Shown here in pieces: positions 7,181 to 15,593 of a stretch of DNA of 47,701 bases. This DNA comes from Chloroflexota bacterium. Lineage in GTDB: Bacteria; Chloroflexota; Dehalococcoidia; Lucifugimonadales; Lucifugimonadaceae. Each line of letters opens with the position of its first letter. The first letter of the stretch is position 1. Position numbers and translations under genes: made by a program. Location: assembly GCA_002721675.1 (NCBI GenBank), contig PBLC01000009.1:7063-54763 (forward strand), given 5' to 3'. The notes under the pieces were generated by a model. It did not search any database, was not told the DNA's origin, and saw nothing but the letters and a program-made list of their open reading frames with translations.

Positions 7181-8326
7181 ATGAAGAATTTATTTATAAG
7201 TATATTTATCTCTTCTTTGGCTCTTTTTGCTTTAGCTTGTGGATCTACTGAGGCGGAAGTTCAAGTAGTAAAAGAAGTCCAAGAAGTTGAAGTTATTAAA
7301 GAGGTACCCGTAGAAGTTGTTAGAGAAGTCGCGGTTGTAGAAGAGAGGGTAAAAGAAGTTGAAGTTATTAAAGAAGTAGAAGTTGAGAAAACTCCAAAAA
7401 CTTTAGTAATTTACTCTGGAAGGAGCGAGTCATTGGTTGGTCCAATTATTGCTCAATTCTCAGAGGCAACTGGAACTCCAGTTGAAGTAAAATATGGAAA
7501 AACAGCTGCTATGGCTGCTACTTTATTAGAAGAGGGAGATAAGACTCCAGCTGATGTGTTCTTTGCACAAGATCCGGGAGGATTAGGTGCTGTTGAATCA
7601 ATGTTGGCAACTCTTCCAGCAAATATTACAGAGTTAGTACCTGACTGGGCAGATTCTCCTGATCGTAAATGGACAGGTATCTCTGGAAGAGCAAGGGTGG
7701 TAGTGTACAACACGGATGCAATTAGTGACCCTGCCACTCAGCTCCCTGATAACATTTATGATTTTATTGATCCTAAATGGAAAGGAAAGATTGGATGGCC
7801 TCCAACCAATAGCTCTTTTCATGCTATGGTTACCGGAATGAGGCAAACTTGGGGTGAAGAAAAGACAAAGACTTGGCTTGAAGGAATAGTAGCCAATGGA
7901 GCCAACGTTTATGCTAAAAATACTCCAACAGTTGAAGCAGCAGGAGCTGGTGAAATTGAAGTAGGATTTGTTAATCACTACTATTTGCACAGATTCATAG
8001 CTGCTAATACAGAAAGCTTCAAAGCAAGAAACTACTTCCTTCCTGGAGGTGGACCTGGTTCGGTTGTTTTGGTTGCAGGTGCAGGGGTATTAGAAGCATC
8101 TGATAACTCAGATGGAGCAGAAGCATTCATTAAATTTATGCTTTCTAAGCCAGCTCAGGCATACTTTGCTAACGAGACTTATGAGTATCCTCTTGTTGAA
8201 GGTGTTAAGAAAAATCACCTTCTTCCAGATCTTGATACATTAAATCTTCCAGATATTGATATATCTGATTTAGGAGATATAGCGGCCACTCAAAAGTTAT
8301 TGCAAGAAACAGGAGCTCTTCCATAA
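7181..8326 (+). CDS. fbpA: Ferric iron ABC transporter, substrate-binding lipoprotein
   Basis: This 381-residue protein has a lipoprotein signal peptide ending LFALAC (lipobox, C20), a stalk of about 45 residues made of Val/Glu/Lys repeats (KEVEVIKEV-like), and then the periplasmic-binding fold starting KTLVIYSGRSESLVGPII. The tandem tyrosines in VNHYYLHRF match the iron-ligand pair of FbpA-type ferric-binding proteins. It should capture Fe3+ outside the membrane and hand it to FbpB. An intrinsic terminator directly after the stop would leave fbpA transcribed more strongly than fbpBC. The stalk style is common in Chloroflexota binding proteins. Confidence 0.9.
   Translation: MKNLFISIFISSLALFALACGSTEAEVQVVKEVQEVEVIKEVPVEVVREVAVVEERVKEVEVIKEVEVEKTPKTLVIYSGRSESLVGPIIAQFSEATGTPVEVKYGKTAAMAATLLEEGDKTPADVFFAQDPGGLGAVESMLATLPANITELVPDWADSPDRKWTGISGRARVVVYNTDAISDPATQLPDNIYDFIDPKWKGKIGWPPTNSSFHAMVTGMRQTWGEEKTKTWLEGIVANGANVYAKNTPTVEAAGAGEIEVGFVNHYYLHRFIAANTESFKARNYFLPGGGPGSVVLVAGAGVLEASDNSDGAEAFIKFMLSKPAQAYFANETYEYPLVEGVKKNHLLPDLDTLNLPDIDISDLGDIAATQKLLQETGALP
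7281..7378 (+). repeat. Pair of 26-bp direct repeats inside fbpA encoding the stalk
   Basis: AAGAAGTTGAAGTTATTAAA plus GAGGTA (7281-7306) recurs at 7353-7378 with a single mismatch (GAAGTA). Both copies are in frame and encode the same EVEVIKEV-type stalk segment, consistent with repeat expansion of a spacer region. Confidence 0.8.
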
Positions 8327-8356
8327 TTAATTAGAACATTTCGTTTCTTCATTTTA

Positions 8357-8390
8357 AAAGAGAGAGAATTAACGTTCTCTCTCTTTTTTT
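8357..8390 (+). terminator. Intrinsic terminator between fbpA and fbpB
   Basis: A perfect 12-bp stem (AAAGAGAGAGAA / TTCTCTCTCTTT) with a 6-base loop is followed by a run of T. It lies 30 bases after the fbpA stop and 15 bases before the fbpB ATG. It probably acts as a partial terminator that keeps the binding protein in excess over the membrane complex. Confidence 0.85.
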
Positions 8391-8405
8391 ATATACTTGA
8401 CCAAC

Positions 8406-10001
8406 ATGATTAAGTTTAGAAATATTGATATAAATTATTATTGGCTTTCAACACTTTCTACTATTGTAGCGACTGGAGTGTCAATTCCTATTATATATTT
8501 AATTTTTAGAGCTATTAATGCTGAAAATTTTGTTGAACTTTTATTTAGAGAAAGAGTTTTATGGATTATTATTAGATCAATTATATTAATCTTATTTGTA
8601 ACCTTTTTTTCGATAGTAATATCATATTTATTATGTCATTTTTTAATAAAAACTAATGTACCTCTTAAAAAATTTTTAACAGTATTTTGTTGCCTTCCTA
8701 TAGTTATTCCTAGTTATGTATATGGAATGGTTTTTGTAGATTTATTGGGTCCTAAAGGTAAAGTTAATAAGATTTTAAGTAACCTAAATATTACAGACTA
8801 TTTTCCTGATTTATATGGGTTTTGGGGTGCTGCCATTGTATTAACTTTTTTATCTTATCCCTATGTTTTTTTGCCTTTAAGGGCTGCAATGCTTAGACTT
8901 GATAGTTCTTTTGAAGATGCTTCTAGGAGTCTAGGAAGAGGAAGATTTAAGACTTTTTTCTATATTTCTCTTCCGCTTTTATTTCCAGCCATAAGATCAG
9001 GAGGTATTCTGGTTGCCTTGTATACACTAAGTGATTTTGGAGCAGTTGCATTATTGAGATACGAAACATTTACTTGGGCAATCATGACCCAATATGAAAC
9101 AGGATTCAATCGAATTGCTGCTGCAATTCTTTCATTAGTCTTAGTAATTATTGCAATTTTATTATTAGGTTTGGATAGTTTATTTAGTGGCCCAAAAAAT
9201 TATCATTCTTCATCTTCATCTCTTAAATCTCCAAGTGTAGAGATATTAGGTTATAAGAGGTGGTTAATATTTTTTGGTATTTGCATAGTACCATTTATAG
9301 GCGTTGTAATTCCTTTTATTGGATTGCTTTATTGGTTATTAAGAGGAGTGTTCATTGGCGGGGTTTTTACTTTTAATTTGAGTTTTAGCACTATATTTAA
9401 TTCGCTATATGTTTCTGCGTTAGCTTCAATTTTTACTTTAATAATTGCTATTCCAATTGCCTTTTTTGCAGTAAAGCATAAGGGAAAATTTAGCCTTATT
9501 TTAGAAAAAATTTCTTATATAGGTTTTGGTTTGCCAGCTATAGTAGTAGCACTTTCTCTTGTTTATTTCTCAATTAATTTTGCTTTCCCTGTTTATCAGA
9601 CTATTTTTGTTTTGACTTTTGGGTATGGAGTACTATTCCTGCCGGTAGCAGTAAGTGCACTAAAGACAACTTTAATGCAAGTTAATCAAAACCTTGAAGA
9701 TGCCTCAAGAGGTCTTGGAATAGGATATTGGGTTACGATGTGGAGGATAACCATACCTTTGATAATGCCAAGTGTTTTAGCTGGAGGATTATTAGTTTTC
9801 CTTCTTACATTAAAAGAATTGCCTTTAACCATGATTCTTTCTCCACTAAATTTTGATAGTCTGGCATTGAAAGTTTGGGGCTACGCTTCAGAGGCCTTTT
9901 TTGCAGAAGCAGCACTTCCTGCTTTGATCTTGATATTATTATCAGGCCCTGCATCCGCATATTTAGTTTTAAAGAGAAATGATATTGAAACGAGCACTTA
10001 A
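8406..10001 (+). CDS. fbpB: Ferric iron ABC transporter, fused two-domain permease
   Basis: This permease of about 531 residues has two homologous halves. Each half has a cytoplasmic EAA-type loop that docks the ATPase: SFEDASRSLGRGRFKTFFYI in the first and NLEDASRGLGIGYWVTMWRI in the second. The fused arrangement matches FbpB/ThiP-type permeases, and its place between an FbpA and an ATPase fixes the role as iron uptake. The ORF-track start (8397) is a TTG three codons before this ATG. Neither has a strong ribosome-binding site and I prefer the ATG. The stop is immediately followed by the fbpC ATG. Confidence 0.9.
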   Translation: MIKFRNIDINYYWLSTLSTIVATGVSIPIIYLIFRAINAENFVELLFRERVLWIIIRSIILILFVTFFSIVISYLLCHFLIKTNVPLKKFLTVFCCLPIVIPSYVYGMVFVDLLGPKGKVNKILSNLNITDYFPDLYGFWGAAIVLTFLSYPYVFLPLRAAMLRLDSSFEDASRSLGRGRFKTFFYISLPLLFPAIRSGGILVALYTLSDFGAVALLRYETFTWAIMTQYETGFNRIAAAILSLVLVIIAILLLGLDSLFSGPKNYHSSSSSLKSPSVEILGYKRWLIFFGICIVPFIGVVIPFIGLLYWLLRGVFIGGVFTFNLSFSTIFNSLYVSALASIFTLIIAIPIAFFAVKHKGKFSLILEKISYIGFGLPAIVVALSLVYFSINFAFPVYQTIFVLTFGYGVLFLPVAVSALKTTLMQVNQNLEDASRGLGIGYWVTMWRITIPLIMPSVLAGGLLVFLLTLKELPLTMILSPLNFDSLALKVWGYASEAFFAEAALPALILILLSGPASAYLVLKRNDIETST

Positions 10002-10685
10002 ATGTATTCTAAGATAAAAGAAAAAACTACAAATTACGGCAGGATTCAGTTAGAAGAAGTAAGCACCTCATTTAATGACGCTAAAATACTTGATGAATTC
10101 TCTCTAGCTATAGATCCTAGTCAATTTGTTTCTATATTAGGTACTAGCGGAATAGGAAAAACAACCCTACTAAGAGTTATATCTGGGTTTAAAAGAATTT
10201 CAAGTGGTTATTTAAGAATTAATGGGCAATTAGCATCTTCAAATTTTTTGCACATAGCTCCTGAAAGAAGGAATTTGGGGTTTGTATTTCAGGACTACGC
10301 TCTTTTTCCTCATTTAAATGTTTTTGAGAATATTGGATATGGAATCAGCAAGAAGGACTCAAATAGACAAATAAAGATAAAAAAAATGTTGGACATTTTA
10401 GATCTTTCAAATCATCAAAAAAAGATTCCTAGCCAATTGTCTGGAGGTCAGCAACAAAGAGTTGCTATTGGTAGAGCCATGGCTATTAATCCCTCTGCCA
10501 TTTTAATGGATGAGCCTTTTTCTAACTTAGATTTTAGCCTGAAGAAAACTTTATCTTCTGAAATAAAAAAAATAATTAATAGATCAGGAACATCTACAAT
10601 AATGGTCACTCATGATGAGAATGAAGCAGAAAGATTATCTGATAAATGCTACTTAATGGAAAATGGAAAATTAAGAGACATTTAG
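10002..10685 (+). CDS. fbpC: Ferric iron ABC transporter, ATP-binding protein
   Basis: This 227-residue ABC ATPase has Walker A GTSGIGKTTLL, the Q-loop FQDYALFPH, the signature LSGGQQQRVAIGRA, Walker B ILMDEPFSNLD and the switch His in MVTHD. It powers the FbpAB importer. FbpC proteins are usually near 350 residues. This one stops soon after the H-loop and lacks the C-terminal TOBE/regulatory domain. Its stop lies one base from the stop of the convergent MFS gene. Confidence 0.9.
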   Translation: MYSKIKEKTTNYGRIQLEEVSTSFNDAKILDEFSLAIDPSQFVSILGTSGIGKTTLLRVISGFKRISSGYLRINGQLASSNFLHIAPERRNLGFVFQDYALFPHLNVFENIGYGISKKDSNRQIKIKKMLDILDLSNHQKKIPSQLSGGQQQRVAIGRAMAINPSAILMDEPFSNLDFSLKKTLSSEIKKIINRSGTSTIMVTHDENEAERLSDKCYLMENGKLRDI

Positions 10686-10686
10686 A

Positions 10687-11880
10687 TTATTCATTTTTTA
10701 ATGACAATATTAATGGGATGGCTAGAAAAACCAATAAAGACCCGACGGCGAAAGATACCCGGTAAGTTTCGAATAAATCATAAATTAGCCCACCTAATAT
10801 AGGAGCAATTGCTGAGAAAATACCTCCAATAGTACTCATCATTCCAACCGCGGTACCATAATTTTTTCTCCCAAAAAAGTCTGCTATCATGGAAAGTCTC
10901 AATGGAATTGATGCTCCAAAACCTCCTCCCCAACAAAGTCCAAAGATTATAATTAAAGCATTAGTATTTATTGTTATTCCAAAAATTTCTTTGTCTATCA
11001 TACTTAATGAAAGCGATCCTATACCTAGAAATAGAACAGCAATTGACATTAGATATTTTTGATTAATTTTGTTACCAGAAAATCCAACCATTAATCTGCT
11101 TGATACATCAGCAAAAGCAATAATAGCGATAGAAAATCCAGCCAAGGAAAGAGATACATTGAAACTAGTTAATGCAGGGATGTGTAGCAAATTTAGAGCA
11201 AATAATCCTTGAGTTAGACTAGTAGCTATTGCAAATTTCCAAAAAGTGGCTGATTTAAATATTTCTTTAACAGATTTATCATTATTATTTTTTGTATTCT
11301 TACCTGACTGAAGATCTTCTTCGATTTTAATTTCTCCATCTGGCAGTAATCCATAATCTTCGGGAGTTGATCTCATAATCAAAGTAGCAGGAAAACCAAT
11401 AACCCAAAAGCCAATTCCAGAAAAAATGATTATTGGCCTCCATCCGTAATTACTTATTAGAATTACTAGTAATGGAACTAATAATCCTCCTATGCCTGAA
11501 GCAGACATCATTAATGAAAGCGCTAGTTTTCTTTTTTTGACAAACCAATTTCCAACAGTTGCTACCAGAACAATAAAAGTGCCAAATGACATCCCAACTG
11601 TTAATAGCGATATACAAAGATAAAAGTGCCAAAGCTTTGTAATAAATCCCATTAGAATAAAACTTAGTCCAGTTGTAAAAATACCAAATGCCATAACCTT
11701 TTTTATTCCAAATTTATTCAGAATAATACCTACGAAAGGAGATATCATTCCGCCTTCAGACCTTTGTATTGACATCCCTGCAGCAGTTAAAGCTCTACTC
11801 CATCCCATAGATTCAACAATAGGATCAAAGAAAGCAGTAAATCCTCTCCAGAAAACTGTAGAGGCATATCCTTGGACCAT
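10687..11880 (-). CDS. Major facilitator superfamily transporter
   Basis: This protein of at least 397 residues has about 12 membrane segments and the MFS loop GIILNKFGIKKVMAFG, resembling monocarboxylate/oxalate-formate antiporter-type MFS members. The substrate is unknown. The ATG at 11880 cuts into the first membrane helix. The same frame continues upstream as FFYGWKIVGAGA, a typical start of TM1, back to an AGGAGG ribosome-binding site (11942-11947) that overlaps the fabI stop. No ATG, GTG or TTG lies in that stretch, so the true start is probably near 11935 with a rare codon. It is likely coupled to fabI. Confidence 0.82.
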   Translation of the reverse strand: MVQGYASTVFWRGFTAFFDPIVESMGWSRALTAAGMSIQRSEGGMISPFVGIILNKFGIKKVMAFGIFTTGLSFILMGFITKLWHFYLCISLLTVGMSFGTFIVLVATVGNWFVKKRKLALSLMMSASGIGGLLVPLLVILISNYGWRPIIIFSGIGFWVIGFPATLIMRSTPEDYGLLPDGEIKIEEDLQSGKNTKNNNDKSVKEIFKSATFWKFAIATSLTQGLFALNLLHIPALTSFNVSLSLAGFSIAIIAFADVSSRLMVGFSGNKINQKYLMSIAVLFLGIGSLSLSMIDKEIFGITINTNALIIIFGLCWGGGFGASIPLRLSMIADFFGRKNYGTAVGMMSTIGGIFSAIAPILGGLIYDLFETYRVSFAVGSLLVFLAIPLILSLKNE

Positions 11881-11945
11881 AGCCCCTGCACCAACTATTT
11901 TCCATCCATAAAAAAATTTATTTTTTTTATTAGACGTAATACCTC

Positions 11946-12713
11946 CTATAGTCCCATAATTCCATAACCACTATCTACTGGTATGGTTGCTCCTGTAATT
12001 CCAGATGATAAGTCGCTTAATAGAAAACTTGATGTATTTGCTACTTCTTCATGAGTTACATTTCTTTTAAGAGGAGATCTGTCTGCATGAGCTTTTCTCA
12101 TTTCATTAAATCCGGCTATACTTCTAGCAGCGAGAGTTGGCAAAGGGCCTGCAGAAACTGCATTCACTCTAATATTATTTTTGCCATATTCAAATGCTAA
12201 TTGTTTTACACAATTTTCTAATGCTGCTTTTGAGGTGCCCATAATATTATAACCAGGATAAACTTTTTGAGAAGCCTCAAACGAAAGAGTAATAATAGAT
12301 CCTCCTTCTGGATTCATAATCTTAGAACCTAATTTTGTTATTGGAATTAAACTATAAGCGCTAGTTTCAAGAGCAGTAGAGAATCCATTTTTAGTTACAT
12401 CGGAAAAATTGCCCCCTAAATCTTCCCTTTCTGCAAATGCAATACTATGAACTATAAAATCTATTTGGTTCAATTTTGCTTTTGAAACTTTAAAAAAATT
12501 ATCAAGACTTTTTTGATTTAATACATCACATTCTTGTATAAAAGATGGATTCAGGTCCTTTAAGGATTTTTCTACACTCCCTAACACTCTTTCATTTTGA
12601 TATGAATAACCAATTTTAGCCCCTAAACTCGAAAGTTCCTTTGCTATGTAGTAGGCAATACTACGATGGTTTGCTACACCAAAAATTAATCCTTTTTTTC
12701 CATTAAACTCCAT
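11946..12713 (-). CDS. fabI: Enoyl-[acyl-carrier-protein] reductase (NADH)
   Basis: This 255-residue atypical short-chain dehydrogenase performs the last reduction of each fatty-acid elongation cycle. The dinucleotide motif is GVANHRSIAY. The catalytic pair is Y155-x6-K162 in YNIMGTSK, and VSAGPLPTLAARSI follows. At the place of E. coli FabI Tyr146 it has Phe (SFEASQK), as in InhA. The length matches the family. AAGGAGGT lies just upstream of the ATG. It sits in one minus-strand run with the dehydratase upstream and the MFS gene downstream. Confidence 0.92.
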   Translation of the reverse strand: MEFNGKKGLIFGVANHRSIAYYIAKELSSLGAKIGYSYQNERVLGSVEKSLKDLNPSFIQECDVLNQKSLDNFFKVSKAKLNQIDFIVHSIAFAEREDLGGNFSDVTKNGFSTALETSAYSLIPITKLGSKIMNPEGGSIITLSFEASQKVYPGYNIMGTSKAALENCVKQLAFEYGKNNIRVNAVSAGPLPTLAARSIAGFNEMRKAHADRSPLKRNVTHEEVANTSSFLLSDLSSGITGATIPVDSGYGIMGL

Positions 12714-12723
12714 TTTTACCTCC

Positions 12724-13926
12724 TTACCAATTTGTTACCGATCCATCGATTCTTTTTAATTGAGGAGGGTCCCATTTCTTAAATTTACTTTCTTTGAGTA
12801 TTTCCTCATTTACAGATATTCCTAAACCCGGTGTATCTGCTACTCTAAACATTGCATTTTCTATCTTATGATCTATATTAATTATTTCGTCGTTAGAAAA
12901 TCCAGCATTTTCGGATGCTGATTCTCTTGTTTCGAGCCATGCAAAATTTGGTATAGAAGCTCCAAAATGTATTGATGCAGCAGTACATACTGGTCCTAAT
13001 GGATTATGAGGCATCATATCTATATAATGACTTTCACACCAACCAGCAACTTTTAAAGATTCAGTTATACCTCCAACGTTGCATATATCTACTCTAGCAA
13101 ATTGAGTTAAATCATTTTCAATATAAGGAACAAATTGCCATTTTGAAGAAAATTCTTCTCCTATTGCAAATGGAATATTGGTCATTTTTCTTAGGGCTTC
13201 GTAAGCGCTTGGAGTTTCATCTCTGATTGGCTCTTCTACAAAATCTAATGTTCCGTTAGGAAGTTTATTACAGAAAGACGCCGCCTCTGCAACAGAGAAT
13301 CTATGATGCAGATCAACACCTAAAACCACTTCACTGCCTAATTCATTCCTTGCTTTGACTATCCACTCTGCAGTTTTATTGAGAGACTCCCTGGGCTCAA
13401 AAATTAATTCTTCATCCTTTAAATTTCTTGATTTTGTATAGATTGATTCAAATTTTCCCGAGCCTCCGTCAGAAGACATACTTAATCTAAATGCTTGCCA
13501 ACCTGATTTAATTAATTTCTTTGCCTGATCTATCATTTCTTGGCTAGGAGGAGCAGATGTAGTAGCAAAAGTTGGAACTAGGTCTCTTTGCTTCCCCCCA
13601 ATTAGTTCATAGACTGGAACTCCTAAGGCCTTGCCTTTAATATCATATAAGGCTAGATCTATTGCAGAGATAGCTGCCGTCAAGGTTCTGCCTCCCTCAA
13701 AATATTGACTTCTATATAATCTCTGCCAAATTTTACCAATTTCAAATGGGTCCATCCCAACCATAATATCTTTATAATGTTCTATTATTCCTGATACTCC
13801 TAATTCTCTCGCTGATAGTCCTGATTCTCCCCATCCAAATACATCGCTGTCAGTTTCTATTTTTACTAATAGTTGATTTCTGCTCCCAATCCAAATTGGG
13901 TAAGGTATAACATTGGTTATTTTCAT
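12724..13926 (-). CDS. Enolase-superfamily sugar-acid dehydratase (mandelate racemase/galactonate dehydratase type)
   Basis: This 400-residue protein has an enolase-superfamily capping domain and a TIM barrel. The metal-ligand series is visible: D205 in GVDLHHRF (with H207 two residues on), E231 in FVEEPI and E257 in IGEEF, followed by H307 in MPHNPLGP. The D-x-H arrangement and the HNPLGP loop resemble D-galactonate or mannonate dehydratases, which convert sugar acids to 2-keto-3-deoxy acids. The exact substrate cannot be read from sequence. It lies 10 bases upstream of fabI and is divergent from the LDH2-family dehydrogenase. Confidence 0.85.
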   Translation of the reverse strand: MKITNVIPYPIWIGSRNQLLVKIETDSDVFGWGESGLSARELGVSGIIEHYKDIMVGMDPFEIGKIWQRLYRSQYFEGGRTLTAAISAIDLALYDIKGKALGVPVYELIGGKQRDLVPTFATTSAPPSQEMIDQAKKLIKSGWQAFRLSMSSDGGSGKFESIYTKSRNLKDEELIFEPRESLNKTAEWIVKARNELGSEVVLGVDLHHRFSVAEAASFCNKLPNGTLDFVEEPIRDETPSAYEALRKMTNIPFAIGEEFSSKWQFVPYIENDLTQFARVDICNVGGITESLKVAGWCESHYIDMMPHNPLGPVCTAASIHFGASIPNFAWLETRESASENAGFSNDEIINIDHKIENAMFRVADTPGLGISVNEEILKESKFKKWDPPQLKRIDGSVTNW

Positions 13927-13943
13927 AATGGATTCCCTTTCTG

Positions 13944-13971
13944 ATTTTACCTTATTATCATAGAGTAAAAT
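13944..13971. promoter_or_regulatory. Inverted repeat in the dehydratase/dehydrogenase divergent region
   Basis: ATTTTAC-N14-GTAAAAT has perfect 7-bp arms and lies 18 bases upstream of the dehydratase ATG. It could be an operator for control of the divergent catabolic genes. It is AT-rich, so chance is a real alternative. Confidence 0.3.
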
Positions 13972-14055
13972 TTAAAAGCCCTGATTAAATTATTTCTGTG
14001 CATTTAAAAAATTATATTTGTAATGTAATATCAAAAAAAATGTTAGGAGGTTTCT

Positions 14056-15150
14056 TTGTTAGATTATTTTAAAGTTCCTGAAGAAGATGTTGTGATTGTA
14101 GATGTTAGTGATTTAAGAAAAACAACTGAACAGATGTTCATTAAATGTGGAGTTCATCCTGAAGAGGCAAAGATAGGAGCTGATGTTTTAATGCATGCTG
14201 ACTTAAGGGGAATAGAAACCCATGGTGTATCTAATTTACTTAGAGGTTACATCAAAAATTATAACTCTGGCCAAACAAATCGAAATCCAAATTGGAAAAT
14301 CGTTAAAGAATCTCCTACTACAGCAACAATTGATGGCGATAATGGCTTAGGATTAATGACAACTTATCATGCTATGAAGGTAGCGATGCAAAAAGCTGCA
14401 GAATATGGCATGGGTGCAGTTTCAATACGAAATTCTGCTCATTGTGGTGCCGTAGGATATTTTGCAATGATGGCATTAGAGCATGATATGGTTGGCACAT
14501 GTATGACTGCAGGCGGGAATACTATGGCCCCAACTTTTGGAGCCGAAGCAAAGTTAGGTACAAATCCTATAGCTATAGCAGTTCCAACAAAATCAAAACC
14601 TCCATTTGTATTTGATGCTGCTACAACAACAATTGCAGGTAATAAAATGGGGCTTTTGGAAAGGATAGGAGCTGATATGCAACCTGGCTGGGTGGCTCAT
14701 GATGATGGAACTCCTGATATGGATGGTGGCGGAGAATTTCAATATGCAAATGGTCCTCAAAGAATGCAATTACCTTTAGGTTCAACAAGGGAACTAGGCT
14801 CCCATAAAGGTTATGGTCTGGGTGTATCTGTAGATATATTGTGTGGGATATTAAGCAATGGAATCGGATTTCCGACTCTTGAAGCTTCGAGAAGAGCACA
14901 TTATGTTTCTGCATTTAAAATTGATGGGTTTTCTGAGATTGATGAATTTAAGAGTTCTATGGACCAAATGTTGGATGGCTTAGAGAAAACAAAACCTGCT
15001 CCAGGGCATGATCGGGTATTATATGCTGGATTAGAAGAATATGAAGAAGAAAAAGAGAGATTAAAGCATGGAATTCCTCTTCATAAAGAGGTAGTTGAGT
15101 GGTATAAGGGAGCGTGTGAAGAAATGAGTATAGATTTTATTTTGACTTAG
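14056..15150 (+). CDS. Malate/L-lactate/ureidoglycolate dehydrogenase family (LDH2) oxidoreductase
   Basis: This 364-residue NAD(P)-dependent dehydrogenase of the LDH2/MDH2 fold shows HADLRGIETHGVSNL with the catalytic His, RNSAHCGAVGYFA, GTNPIAIAVP and SHKGYGLGVSVDILCG. Family members oxidise malate, lactate, 2,3-diketogulonate, sulfolactate or related 2-hydroxyacids, and the substrate is not determinable here. The start is TTG at 14056, set by a perfect AGGAGG five bases upstream. No ATG lies nearby in frame. It converges on the small subunit gene with a 4-base overlap of the two stops. Confidence 0.88.
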   Translation: MLDYFKVPEEDVVIVDVSDLRKTTEQMFIKCGVHPEEAKIGADVLMHADLRGIETHGVSNLLRGYIKNYNSGQTNRNPNWKIVKESPTTATIDGDNGLGLMTTYHAMKVAMQKAAEYGMGAVSIRNSAHCGAVGYFAMMALEHDMVGTCMTAGGNTMAPTFGAEAKLGTNPIAIAVPTKSKPPFVFDAATTTIAGNKMGLLERIGADMQPGWVAHDDGTPDMDGGGEFQYANGPQRMQLPLGSTRELGSHKGYGLGVSVDILCGILSNGIGFPTLEASRRAHYVSAFKIDGFSEIDEFKSSMDQMLDGLEKTKPAPGHDRVLYAGLEEYEEEKERLKHGIPLHKEVVEWYKGACEEMSIDFILT

Positions 15151-15593
15151 AATTTTTTCCAGAAAGGCTCAATTTTTTTAACCTTTGCTAATATTGATGG
15201 ATCCCATTTAGGCTCAATTTTTTTAACCTTTTCTTGACCCCAATTAATTTTTCTGACTACCCTATCATCATTATAATAGACTGCAAAAATTGATTCTTTG
15301 AACTTATTAAAATCATCTATCATATTTTTTTCATGCCACTTTATAATTTCTATTTTTTCTATAAGATCTATTGAAAAGAAACTACCTGAAATTCTTACAT
15401 TAGGATGCAAATTAATTGATTCTAGAATATTAAGTATAGATTTTTTATGATTCTTTGAACTAAGAAAATACTTTTCTATTTGTTTATATAGCCCCATATC
15501 TCCCGCTGCAGGTATTTCGTCATTTTTCGGGATCATAATATTCATTATGTCTTTTAATAATCTCTGATTGAATTCTGATATTTTATTTTCCAT
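15147..15593 (-). CDS. Gluconate 2-dehydrogenase subunit 3-like protein
   Basis: This 148-residue protein resembles the small subunit that partners GMC-type dehydrogenases. The IMNIMIPKNDEIPAAGDMGLY stretch corresponds to the family segment IIPxDxxPGAxeaGv. It starts 11 bases inside the upstream GMC gene, so the two are coupled and probably form a complex. Family members often have a Tat signal, but none is seen here. The C-terminus carries a recent-looking duplication: KVKKIEP occurs twice, 15 residues apart. Confidence 0.7.
   Translation of the reverse strand: MENKISEFNQRLLKDIMNIMIPKNDEIPAAGDMGLYKQIEKYFLSSKNHKKSILNILESINLHPNVRISGSFFSIDLIEKIEIIKWHEKNMIDDFNKFKESIFAVYYNDDRVVRKINWGQEKVKKIEPKWDPSILAKVKKIEPFWKKF
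15165..15231. repeat. 22-bp direct repeat, 45 bp apart, in the small subunit gene
   Basis: AGGCTCAATTTTTTTAACCTTT occurs at 15165-15186 and again at 15210-15231 with no mismatch. The 45-bp period is 15 codons, so the duplication preserves the frame and repeats KVKKIEP at the C-terminus. Confidence 0.9.
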
